This document shows positions 46,246-56,358 of a DNA stretch of 64,000 bases, piece after piece; within the stretch, counting starts at the first letter, position 1; each line of letters opens with the position of its first letter. Location of the stretch: NCBI GenBank assembly GCA_023313575.1, contig JAJTTP010000011.1:930001-994000 (forward strand), given 5' to 3'. This DNA is from Eutypella sp. D-1. Its lineage: Eukaryota > Ascomycota > Sordariomycetes > Xylariales > Diatrypaceae. The translations under genes and the position numbers were made by a program. The notes under the pieces were generated by a model. That model made no database searches and had not been told where the DNA came from. It saw only the letters and a list, made by a program, of their open reading frames with translations.

Positions 46246-47597
46246 TATCATATCACCGTACTCCAGATCCGGTCGGCCGGGGCCGGGGACTAATCATTTA
46301 CGGGGTATTTTGGATATACGGGGCGCTCATATATATAACGCTTGCCCCGCATGGCCCCCGCGCCCCACTGTCCCTGTATGTCGTATGGAGTCCTCCGTAT
46401 GGGTGTACTTCGTACTTTTCCCATGATGTCAACTGGGTGCCTGTTTTGGTAGTTTGGGCGCTGTGCTGGCAGGGTAGGAAGCAGTGACAAAGTACCTAGG
46501 TAGGTATCTTCCTCCACTCCTGATGGTACGGGGAAATCTATTTGACATCTCGATCTTGATCTTTTTGAATGCTTGCTTGTTCTGCTTGTTCGGATTGAGG
46601 GCATCTTATTTTGCTTGTTCAGGGCAAGGCAAGATCGATTGGCTCGGACTTCAGTTGACCTCCTCGGGAATGCACAACAATTTAAACATCAGGCTGCTTG
46701 TAGATCTACCTCTTAGTTGTCCCTCTTCAGTAACATCTATGTATAGCATCCCTTTGGCCGCATCATATTCACATGTCAATGCCGGTATTTTAAGGTTGGG
46801 ATTGCCTATTTCCTTCCCTTTCAGCCTCCAGCTTGAACTTGCTCTCTCGGGTTAGCTTAACGGGTCTAGAGCTTTATCAGGTAGGCACTTACGATTCCTT
46901 CTTACTATTTTCCATACAGATAATTTGCTATCATGTAATACCTAGGTATCTGCAGGGACACAACATTGCAGTTTTAGTAAACTGTTCCAAGGTTGTAACT
47001 GCCAACATGTTCCATTGTCCCGCAGTCCCGCAGTCCCGTCATGCCCAGCCCAGCTAGCCCCAGTTTTCTTGAGAAAAGGGTACTTGTGTGTCTTACAGTA
47101 GGTCTGTTGGTACCTAGGTAGGGTTACGCCGTCAGGACGTTAAAGGCCGTTCCCACTTTATCATTTTGATGCCTTCGTCATATGCCCAATCAAATGCTTA
47201 CAATAGCTAAACTAGTTCATGTGACAATGTCACCGACCAAACTCCATGAGTCTCCATCCATCCATCCATCGCCCTCAAACATGTGCGCACCCGCCCTGCC
47301 GCCCAAGGGTTCTGTTACCTTACCATACCACACTTTCCTTTCACTTTTCTTTACGAATCAACCTACTCATATTTTTAGTCCCTTTGATCGAGACTCAACC
47401 GGCCTGAAAAGAATTCATTCGAGGGCCGATTGACGTAAATAACAGGGTTGGGTCGGTTCAAAGGTAAGCACACAATACTTCGTACGCGTAACGGAAAAGG
47501 AACGAGCCGAGAGGTTGATGGTTGATGAATGCTGCTGTTGAATGATGCGACATTTCCAAGGCTAACCCCTCTCTTTCTCTCTCTCTCTTCCTCTCAG

Positions 47598-47649
47598 CCG
47601 CCCAACCAGGGGGCATCCACTGGTCCGAAGAACCACTCTCGCCCTAAGG
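47598..47649 (+). other. Orphan exon-like segment, possible 5' leader exon
   Basis: A donor CAAAG|GTAAGC at 47464, a branch GGCTAACC near 47567, a long CT-rich tract and an acceptor CTCTCAG at 47597 define a convincing 134-nt intron. The 52-base segment after it ends at another donor, AAGG|GTACGT. No ATG-initiated frame passes through the upstream exon. It may be a non-coding leader exon of the downstream transferase or of a non-coding RNA. Confidence 0.4.
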
Positions 47650-49053
47650 GTACGTATAGAATCCAAAACTTCTTATTAGAGTCTCTAGATGGTTCGGAGT
47701 CTTTCCACCCAACCTAGCTGCCGGACTTCTTAGCGACCCCGTGGGGTCTACACGGGGTTTAGAAACCCAAGTAGTCGTTTCGTACGTGGGAATTACCATC
47801 TACTTGCCTATTATAGAGACTTATAACCAAGTGGGAGTGGGTCTTGTCCTGCACCATTTTTCGATCCATCGCAACATGAGCTGCGAAGCCCGCCAGCCAT
47901 GACTTACTTAGCAACTTAGCAATGTTTGTACTATAGCAAACCCCTTTACACTACTCGTCTAGCCCCAGATTTACGCACCTACGGAACTTCTCGAATCCCT
48001 CTCTGATGAGGCTTATCAGCTCTGATCCTCGTGACCTTCACTCTGGACGGATGGAAGTAATATCCGCTCCACTTGAAGCGCCCGCCCCTAGCAAGGCATC
48101 TCCATTCTCATCCCCATTCCCGTCCCCATCCCCTTTCTTAGTAGCAGCATAGGTTGATAGCCTGGACCGTGCAGATTGTACATGCTCATCGGTCTTCTAG
48201 GCAGGCAGCAAAAAAGACAAGCCTTAACCGGTTAAGCCGCACTATCTACGGCACTACGGCCCTCTTCATCTTCATATGACGCATATCGCGATATGGAATT
48301 TACCCCCTGGTTATAGTTGGTTCCTACGGCGTACACATACAAAAGGGCCACTAGGCTAGTGCTCTAAGAAAGAATCAATCAAGTAAGTCGTATTCTGGTA
48401 GCATTTTCCAAATACCTTTATCCAGTATTCCCGGCAGATTGTCTAAGATATCGCAATCCCATCCCATCTGCATCACCCTACATTGATTACCTGTCGTCGG
48501 TCTTGCGGAAGTCTCTACCGGGTCTTCGCAAACCACCCAGAACCAATCGTTTATCACGTTTACTACCCTGCTAAAGGAGGTGAGTGTTTTTCTATCTGCC
48601 TCATAGCAGTGCCGTACCATTCCCACTCATTTCCAACCACCTCTTCCATGTGATTCATTGCATTCGCGCCCCCAGAGTTACCGTGTGTCGCTATTGTCAC
48701 TATAGGACCCCTGAGACCCACCTCCCCGTCTCTCATGCCGGGCTACCACCCTACTCGTGGTGTCTGTGCCTCGGTTTCGATTTCTTAATATTTAACGTTA
48801 CCTGCCCTACTTCTATTCTCTGGGTCCATGCCTGTCTCGTCAAATATCACTACCCTCCCGTTCCATCCCATACATATCTCTCTAGCCGCCCCGACTGCTC
48901 CTTGATGTAACCTGCTTGTGTGGAATGCCGGCCTACTTCTTGCAAGACTGCCACTATTTCTACCGGACTGCCCTGCGCGGCCTGAATATCGCCGTCTTCG
49001 TCTCGCCTCTATACGCCTAATTCTAGATCTCTTTACGACAGATAGCTGACATC

Positions 49054-51878
49054 ATGCCTACTCAAGTTCGTATATTTACTATGCCAAAGTCGCTTGGCGA
49101 GTCGCTCAACAGCAGCTCACTGGCTTCCATACCTCGGTCTATGCCAGACCAAATAACCGAGGACTCGATCAGGACGAAGCCAGAACACCAGCGGTTCACT
49201 ATGACCACAATCTCGGAAACCCCCAAAGAAGGGGGTATAACATTCGCCGGCCAGGACAGTCTCCCCAAACTACCCATCCCGGAACTAGAAAATACTTGTA
49301 ATAAGTATCTTGCTGCTTTGAGACCACTACAAACCCCCCGAGAACACGCCGACACGAAGGCTGCCGTTCAAGAATTCTTGAAAGGCGAGGGCCCATACCT
49401 CCAAGAGACACTACGGAATTATGCAGCCGGAAAGTCGAGTTACATAGAGCAGTTCTGTAAGTTAAAAGCCTCCTCTCGTCTAGTAAAATGGCGTGTCACT
49501 AACACAGGCTCAGGGTATGATTCATACCTAAATTACGACAACCCCGTCGTTCTCAACCTTAACCCCTTCTTCTTGCTGGAAGATGACCCGACGCCTGCGA
49601 GGAACAATCAGGTCACTCGTGCCGCTTCGTTGACCGTTTCGGCGCTGGAATTCGTCCGTGCAGTACGCAGAGAGGAGCTGCCACCGGATACACTCAAAGG
49701 CAAACCCCTTGATATGTATCAATACGCCCGCCTCTTTGGAACAGCTCGAGTTCCCACCGACCACGGTTGCCAAATCGAGCAGGACCCAGACTCGAAACAC
49801 ATTGTCGTGCTCTGCCACGGACAGTTTTACTGGTTTGATGTGCTCGATGATAACTCGGACCTGATCATGTGCGAAAAGGACATTGCAGTCAATCTCCAAA
49901 CGATTATCGATGATGCCTCCCAGACACCAATACAAGACGCGGCCAAAGGCGCCCTCGGGATTCTGAGCACGGAGAACCGGAAAGTATGGTCCGGGCTGAG
50001 GGAGGTTTTGACGAAGGACGAGGGATCAAACAACGCGGATTGCCTTGGCATTGTTGACTCGGCACTGTTCGTGCTTTGTCTCGACTACTCGGAGCCCAAT
50101 TCGTCAGCCGACGTATGCAAAAATATGCTGTGCGGTACCAACGAGGTCGAAAAAGGAGTGCAGGTCGGAACATGTATTAACCGCTGGTATGATAAGCTCC
50201 AGATTATTGTCTGCAAGAACGGAAGCGCCGGTATCAATTTTGAGCACACTGGCGTGGACGGTCATACGGTGCTCCGGTTCGCGAGTGATGTCTACACGGA
50301 CACTATCTTGCGTTTTGCAAGAACTATCAACGGGCAAGCTCCCAGCCTGTGGAAGACGGCAAGCCCGGACCCTTCGAAGCGTGACCCGGAAAGCTTCGGT
50401 GACGTGAACATTCACCCATACAAGCTGGAGTGGGACATGATCCCGGAGCTGAACATTGCCGTGCGGTTTGCCGAGGCCAGGCTCGCCGATTTGATCGGCC
50501 AGAACGAATTCCAGTGCATGGAATTCGGTGGTTTCGGGAAGAACTTCATCACGTCGGCCGGCTTTTCTCCTGACGCATTCGTCCAGATGGCATTCCAAGC
50601 CGCCTACTTCGGCCTCTACGGGAGAATAGACTGCACATACGAGCCCGCCATGACCAAGATATTTCTGCACGGCCGGACAGAGGCTATACGGTCTGTTACC
50701 GATGAATCCGTTCAGTTTGTGCAGAGCTTCTGGGCAGATAATCCCCCAGAGCAGAAGGTCGAAGCGCTTCGGAGGGCATGCCAAAAACACACCCAAAACA
50801 CTAGGGAGAGCGCCAAAGCTGAGGGTTGCGACCGTCACTTGTACGCGCTCTTCTGCGTGTGGCAGAAACTGCTGGATGACGACCAGAGCAGTAATGGCAC
50901 CGGATACTCAAGCCCGACCGAAAGCACGTCGGAGATTGGTAGTCCCGGTCGGGGCTTTACCGGGTCGTCGGACGGAGGTGAATCGCGGATGACGCGCCGC
51001 CGCGGTGACAGCACTAACTCGCGATCGCGTGACGGATCAGGATCGATGCCGTCGATCTTCGCCGATGGGGGTTGGGACAGACTGAACAACACGATCTTGT
51101 CGACGTCGAACTGCGGGAACCCGTGCCTGCGGCAATTCGGTTTCGGTCCCACATCGGCGGACGGTTTCGGAATCGGGTACATTATCAAGGATGACATCAT
51201 CAGCATCTGCGCGTCGAGCAAGCATCGGCAAACAAAGCGGTTCATCGACACACTCGAGGGCTACCTGCTGGAAATCCGGCGAATCATCAAGCTTACGAGC
51301 CGCGAATCTGCCACCACGAAGCAGTCGCGCGCCCGTGAGATCGACTCCACCACGGCGTGCAACGGTAGCATGGCAAATAATCACCACCACAACAAAGCAC
51401 CCAAGGGCTTGAAGGCTAGGGGGCGTATGATCACGGCTCAAGAGACCCTCAAGGCAACGCGAAACAGATCCTCCCTTGGCTCTAGGTCGTCGACCGAAGA
51501 AAGTCTAAATCTGAGTGAGGATGATGAGCTAGGTGGCTGTAAGTTTCTTTTCCGTGGTTCCTTTTCCTGTTCACATTGCCCATCACATTACCCGCCCCTC
51601 ATTCTTCCCTCTTCCTGTCGTATTTTCATAGGACCCCCAAAGCAACATACATAGAACGTTCACTGACGCACGACACATACAAAATCAAAGATGGATTCTT
51701 CGACTCCGGGATGCTCCTCCAAGCCCTCAAAGCCCGAGGCCACCACCGCGACGGCGGCGCCAGCGGCAGCGGCAGCCCTGGCGGCGATCTCGGGGCGAAA
51801 CCCGGCTCAGACAGGGCGTCCGCCCGCGCCGCTCGGCGGAAGGACATCGGGAAGAAGCTGCGCCTGGTGGAATATTGA
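49054..51878 (+). CDS. Carnitine O-acetyltransferase, long FacC-like form
   Basis: Exons 49054-49456, 49514-51538 and 51691-51878 give 871 residues. Choline/carnitine acyltransferase blocks run from LPKLPIPELENTCNKYLAAL (about 70-90) through FWYDSYLNYDNPVVLNLNPFF, ARLFGTARVPTDHGCQ, the catalytic His in INFEHTGVDGHTVLRF (H near 379), and YGRIDCTYEPAMTKIFLHGRTE to LRQFGFGPTSADGFGIGYII. The enzyme moves acetyl groups between CoA and carnitine for export from peroxisomes, mitochondria or cytosol. No C-terminal SKL-type signal (it ends KKLRLVEY) and no clear mitochondrial presequence are seen, which suggests a cytosolic FacC-type enzyme; that is inference. A Ser/Arg-rich insertion lies at about 605-660. 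The last exon restores GGYGFFDSGML. Intron 1 is 57 nt, in frame and free of stops, so it can be missed. Confidence 0.92.
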
Positions 51879-52665
51879 TGGTTGTGTTTCTCATCCTGAC
51901 TTCCGTCAGTTTGCCCCCTTTTTCTCGGCTGAGTAGAGATTGGAGTTATCTTTTCCTTCGGAAATGTCTTCATGTTTGCAATACCTCTTTCCAAATACAT
52001 TAGCGTCTCATGATGGAGGAGAGAGAAGTGGGTCTGGATATATCTTTGCTAGGATGTCTACTCAAGTATGACAGGAGGAGCACATGATAAGGATGAAATA
52101 TGAAAGGTTACTGAGGCGTGCACCTGCATGTGTATTTATATATAGGATATATAGGCTCGTACCATACCAGAGCGATAAACGATCTTTGAAGACTGGTTTT
52201 TTTTTTCATCAAGAAGTTTGGAAGCTCTTTTTCTTCTTTTTCATGTGACTGACGATCGTTGTGAATGGGCTGTCGTGATCCAATGGAATATTATATCAAT
52301 CGAGCAATGCGATCTATCTGGGCTAACTAGATTATTGCATCACCATATTACCCAAGTAACTACATAAAGCGACCGGGTGGGTTTGTTTTCCGTTTAGCGA
52401 AGCCATCTATATGGAAAACCTCTCTTCCCGTCAATCCAACCAGGGATAGAGCTCTATATTAGCGGAAAGGAAAAATATTTTAAAAAATAAAAAATAAAAA
52501 TAGAAACCCTAACGGTACTTTGACCATCTTTCTTTTTTGCCTTCCCGAGCGGGCAGTAAAAAAATACTTTGAAGTGACCCCATACTAGACGTCCTTCGTC
52601 TCAATTTTCGTCCCTTCGCATCCCACATTAAGCAGAGCCAGCCACTCGATCCGACCATCCCTCTC
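51879..52665. other. Convergent 3' region
   Basis: The 787 bases between the stops of the transferase and the 2EXR gene contain T- and A-rich runs (52197-52206, 52481-52502) compatible with 3' end signals. No gene is seen. Confidence 0.5.
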
Positions 52666-54123
52666 TCACAAGAACAACGCCAGGTCCTTCTCCCGGACGA
52701 GGGTGAAGCGCGTGTCGACCAGGGATGAGGTGACGATGGAGCCGCGGTACCAATCCCTCCAGATCTTCTGGACGACGTTAAGGTCGTCCTCCGGCCTGGG
52801 CCACGGCTCCCGCCGCCCGCCCGCGGGTGCTGCTGGTGGCGGCGATCGCGGGGACGGGCACAGAGACGGCGACACTAGGGGGCTCTGGCCACCCATGAGC
52901 CTGTGCGTGTGCTCGTCCGCTGGGGTCACGGCCACTAGGACCCTGTTCCCCACGAGCCCATACTCCTCCTCCTCTTTCTTCTTATCGTTGCTGTCCCCGG
53001 GGTTTCTAGTTTTCACGTACCCTTCACCCCTCGCAGTAGCAGCGGAAGAAGCACCAGCAACATTCGAATTCCCTCCCGCTTCTTCTCCCGCTGCCCCGTT
53101 GGTTGAAGCTGACGCCGACGCCGACGCCGGGGCCGTGGCGGCGATGGCGGGGGAGCGGCGTGGCCCCTGGCCGAAGCGGTCGACGACGTGGAACAGGGAG
53201 CCGAAGATCTGCTGGGAGCCATTCTCGCCGTAGCCGAGAGACTTCAGGGCGATGGCGGCGCGGCGCACGCGCGCCGCGTCCGCGCGCGACACGAAGTACG
53301 CCATCGGGCTGTTGAACCCGAAGCTGTCGTGCGGCTCCAGCTGCCCGCACAAGTACAGCATGTCGCGCTCGAAATTGAAGTAGACGCGCGCCTCGGCGCC
53401 CGTGCGCGGCTGCGGCTGTGGCTGTGGTGGCGGGTTCGGTACTGCTGGGGTGTCATTAGGATGGTGACCATTTTGTTGCGGCGGTTGCTGCTGCTGCTGC
53501 TGCTGCTGCTGTTGCTGCGGGTAGTGGTTCTGTGGGTAATAGTACGTCTGCATGCCTGCCGCGGCGTTCACCGCCAGCACGTGCGGCACCTTCCACGCGA
53601 AGGCGAGATCGTAGTGCCGCAGTGCCAGGGTCCGCGTCTCGTGGTTCACGTGCAGCAGGACGGGGATCTGCTGCTGCCCCCGCCATCCGGCCTTACCGCA
53701 GCCTGCCCACGCCTGCTGCTGCTGCCACTCCTCCGCCTCCCGACCCTCAATACCCCCCGGCTGCAGCGCCCGCTGGTCCTGCGCCGTCTGCAGCTCCGCG
53801 TAGCTGCGGTAGTAGCCTTCGAAGGAGGGGCCGTACGCCGGCGGGATCATAGTGATAGGGGGAGAGGAGTAGGACGAACGGTGGTAGGACGAGGCGTCGT
53901 GACACGTGACTTGCACGATGCGCGGCGCGAGCATGTACTCCCAAACCTTGAGGCGCAGCTCGGTGGGCAGCTGGGAGAAGAGGGCAAAGGAGGCGGGCCC
54001 GTGGCCGCGGGGCGCGGTGTTCGCTGCCGTCATCGCCCGCGCCTTCCCCGCCTCCAGCCCGTCGTCGAAGACTCGGAACGTCAACCAGAAGTTGTTGGCG
54101 CTCGCGCTGGACGCGGCCGCCAT
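52666..54123 (-). CDS. 2EXR-domain protein with polyglutamine tract
   Basis: A single exon encodes 485 residues from the ATG at 54123. Residues 46-71 read FALFSQLPTELRLKVWEYML followed by APRIVQV, the hallmark of the fungal 2EXR (F-box-like) family. Further family blocks are IPVLLHVNHETRTLALRHYDLAF at about 153-175 (given as two overlapping short motifs: PVLLHVNHETR and LALRHYDLAF) and VYFNFERDMLYLCG. Between them a pure Gln run at 203-213 and Pro/Gln repeats are encoded by CTG/TTG microsatellite DNA. The C-terminal third is Ala/Ser/Gly-rich with a conserved-looking end, VDTRFTLVREKDLALFL. 2EXR proteins are expanded in filamentous fungi and have no established function. Confidence 0.85.
   Translation of the reverse strand: MAAASSASANNFWLTFRVFDDGLEAGKARAMTAANTAPRGHGPASFALFSQLPTELRLKVWEYMLAPRIVQVTCHDASSYHRSSYSSPPITMIPPAYGPSFEGYYRSYAELQTAQDQRALQPGGIEGREAEEWQQQQAWAGCGKAGWRGQQQIPVLLHVNHETRTLALRHYDLAFAWKVPHVLAVNAAAGMQTYYYPQNHYPQQQQQQQQQQQPPQQNGHHPNDTPAVPNPPPQPQPQPRTGAEARVYFNFERDMLYLCGQLEPHDSFGFNSPMAYFVSRADAARVRRAAIALKSLGYGENGSQQIFGSLFHVVDRFGQGPRRSPAIAATAPASASASASTNGAAGEEAGGNSNVAGASSAATARGEGYVKTRNPGDSNDKKKEEEEYGLVGNRVLVAVTPADEHTHRLMGGQSPLVSPSLCPSPRSPPPAAPAGGRREPWPRPEDDLNVVQKIWRDWYRGSIVTSSLVDTRFTLVREKDLALFL
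53490..53525. repeat. CTG-type microsatellite coding polyglutamine
   Basis: GTTGCTGCTGCTGCTGCTG-type repeats on the plus strand, read as CAG/CAA Gln codons in the 2EXR gene. Confidence 0.85.
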
Positions 54124-55197
54124 GATGTGATAAAAGGGTTGGGCGTTAGGGTGGGGACTATGCAGAGTGCCTGGGACTAAATAGGGAATATATATATAAT
54201 AATAATAATAACTTATATAAAACAGGTAGATTTAAACCTCCTACGGATTAGCTAGGTAAAAGGTCTGGAGATATTCATAAATGGTTGATGTGGTAAGCTG
54301 GTGGCTAGTAGGTGTTCGTATCAATAAAGGGAGGCCGTATTCGGAGCACGTTGGGCCTTGTCGGTATCCGAGTGAGTGAGCTGAACTTGGCCGATACTAC
54401 ACAAAAAGTAACCCCTGGTAACTCGGACGATAGCCAAGATATATAGGCACTGAGAAAGTAGAAAAGAAAATAATAATAAAAAAGCTAGAAGCAATGGAGT
54501 AAGGGCAAAATCAGTAACCCATATATATCTATTCCTGCGCTTCTTTCTACTTCCATCACATGTCTTTGCTTTCCCCGGATTCGCCGGTGTGCTTCAGGAA
54601 GGTTTGGCCGTGTTCGTGATGGTAAGTTGTAGGGGGTTGTTGTAGATAGCAATTGGCTGGCTCGGGGCAGAGACCGGTGATGCAATGCAATGCTAATACC
54701 CGGTGATTTTTTGGGGGGGAGGAATCGGGCCAATGAGGAGATGTCTCTAACGCAGATAACCCGTATATCGAGAACAAGGTTCAGCTTCGCATGTGACGAC
54801 CCCAACCAATCATGCCGTTTCGTATTTATAGGTCAGCCCTGGCCCTGGCCATAAAAAGGTTCGTGATAAACATCCTTGATTGCTTTTTCTATATTTCTTT
54901 TCAGACGTCGGTATTGCATTTAGTGAAGTTATAAAACATGGATATACATAGATAAGCCCAACAGGAAGCAGATATGACTCGTTCCGTGGGTAAAAAGAAC
55001 GTAACTTGGTATACAATTACACTGGATAATTGAGTGGTGGTAGTAGGTAGTCTAATGTATAGGCGAAGGAATATATGTACACAGTAGGGAGGCATGTTCA
55101 GGGTGGCCTATCTCGTAAAATCTTACACACACAACTGGCGTAACAACTCGTAAGAAGTTTTCCTTTTTTCTTTTTTTTTCCTTTTTTCTTTCGTTGC
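54124..55197. other. Intergenic region
   Basis: 1.07 kb between two genes on the minus strand. It includes a TA-rich microsatellite (TATATATAATAATAATAATAA at about 54189-54211, shortened here) directly upstream of the 2EXR gene. No gene is evident. Confidence 0.5.
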
Positions 55198-56358
55198 TCA
55201 TTTCATCTTCTTGTCCATCATCTCGAACAGCGGTAGGGCCGTGCCGCCGGCGGGGCCCCGCTTGATGCCGCCGAGCAACCAGTCCGTGAGGCCCACTACC
55301 TTGGCGCCCACACCCTTCTCCCACTCCCCGTGCTCGTCAATGTGCTCAATCGTATGGCTGATGATCTTGCCCTGTCGGTCGAACTCGAAGATGAAGAGCC
55401 CCGTGAAGGGCTCCTTGCCGCCACCGCCGCCGCCACCGCCACCGCCATCCTCGCTAACGCTACCGCTCCGTAGCTTCTCGTCGAGTTTACGGCCCCCCTG
55501 CTCCGCGAGGCTTGGCCGGTCGGCTCCATCTCCTCCATCGTCCCGCGCCTTGGCGCCCGACGACGCCGCCGTCGTGGTCCGCCACTTCACGACGAGCTGT
55601 TCGCCGCAGGCGCCGGCGCGGCGCGGGGAGAAGTGCAGGGGCTGGTTGGACATGCGCTCGGAAAGGATGACGAGCTTCACGTTGCCGAAGATGGGCACGC
55701 GGTTCCAGGCGATCGGCGACGTCCACAGCGCGGCGATGTAGGCCACCCTGCCGGACACCACGGGCAGATACGGATGCGTCGACGGGAACAGGTGGAGCGA
55801 GATGTTCGGCGACAGGATCTCCTGCGGCAGAGGCGTCTGTAGGAGCGTCGGCAGCCGCTCCTGTAGGATGCGCAGGGCTGTGGGTGGGGAGAGAGAGAGA
55901 GAGAGAGACAAAGCGAGTTAGATACGGATCGTCATGGTTGGATTTATCATATGCCCAAGTCGAGGAGAGTTTAGGCTCTGAGGCGTAGGGAAGTATTTTT
56001 GCTTACTTTTACCGAGTTTCAGCTTGCGCTCGTGATCTGGATCGTTTGGTGATAATGTCGGCCTGTCGAACCGGGCGGTGGAGGAGTTGAACCATATCGG
56101 AGCCGGGGGCGGATCGGGTCGCGATACCGGTGCTATCGGTGCTGTACGGAAGGTGCCACGGGATCGAGCTAGGGTATTGGCCGGTATGGGTATAGGGTTT
56201 GTAATCGGAGAGGAGGAGGGCACCGAGGAGGATTTCGGATTCGGTCTCGGCATCGGGTTCGAGTCTGTGGTAATGGCCAGGCAAGGAAGCCGGCGTAGGG
56301 TGGTCGCCGAGCCTACCGCATTGTAAGAGGTTCGGAGGGCGGTGCTTGGAGGGGACAT
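55198..56358 (-). CDS. Probable DUF2358/SnoaL-like protein, possibly mitochondrial
   Basis: Exons 56007-56358 and 55198-55877 give 343 residues; the junction restores KLKLGK|TLRILQERLP in phase. The start MSPPSTALRTSYNAVGSATT is the first ATG of the frame; its Arg/Ser/Ala composition without acidic residues suggests a mitochondrial presequence. A Pro/Ser-rich disordered stretch follows to about residue 100. The folded part has a helix (LRILQERLPTLLQTPLPQEI), NISLHLFPSTHPYLPVVSGRV, IPIAWN-like and VPIFGNVKLVILSERM strands, and FEFDRQGKIISHTIEHIDEH at about 281-300, as in DUF2358/NTF2-like folds. A glycine run at about 260-272 interrupts it. The family link is from recall of the pattern and is tentative; function unknown. 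Confidence 0.7.
55878..56006 (-). other. Intron with (CT)n polypyrimidine tract
   Basis: The intron of the preceding gene has donor GTAAGC and an acceptor preceded by a perfect CT dinucleotide run (GAGA on the plus strand, about 55889-55907), so a microsatellite serves as the polypyrimidine tract. Confidence 0.75.

Larger units (their letters stand above)
43632..49053. other. 5.4-kb gene-poor region upstream of the carnitine acetyltransferase
   Basis: No recognisable protein gene. It contains ATAATC repeats (44287-44306), a degenerate GTGGAAGC repeat (46196-46245), CCTAGGTA motifs (46492-46507, 46939-46949, 47110-47121) and, at 47598-47649, an orphan segment with strong splice signals. The right end (48560-49053) is pyrimidine-rich and probably the transferase leader. 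Confidence 0.5.

Noticed and set aside
46484..46855. Hydrophobic 123-codon frame
   Set aside because: It begins with GTG, contains the dispersed CCTAGGTA motif, and has no conserved feature.
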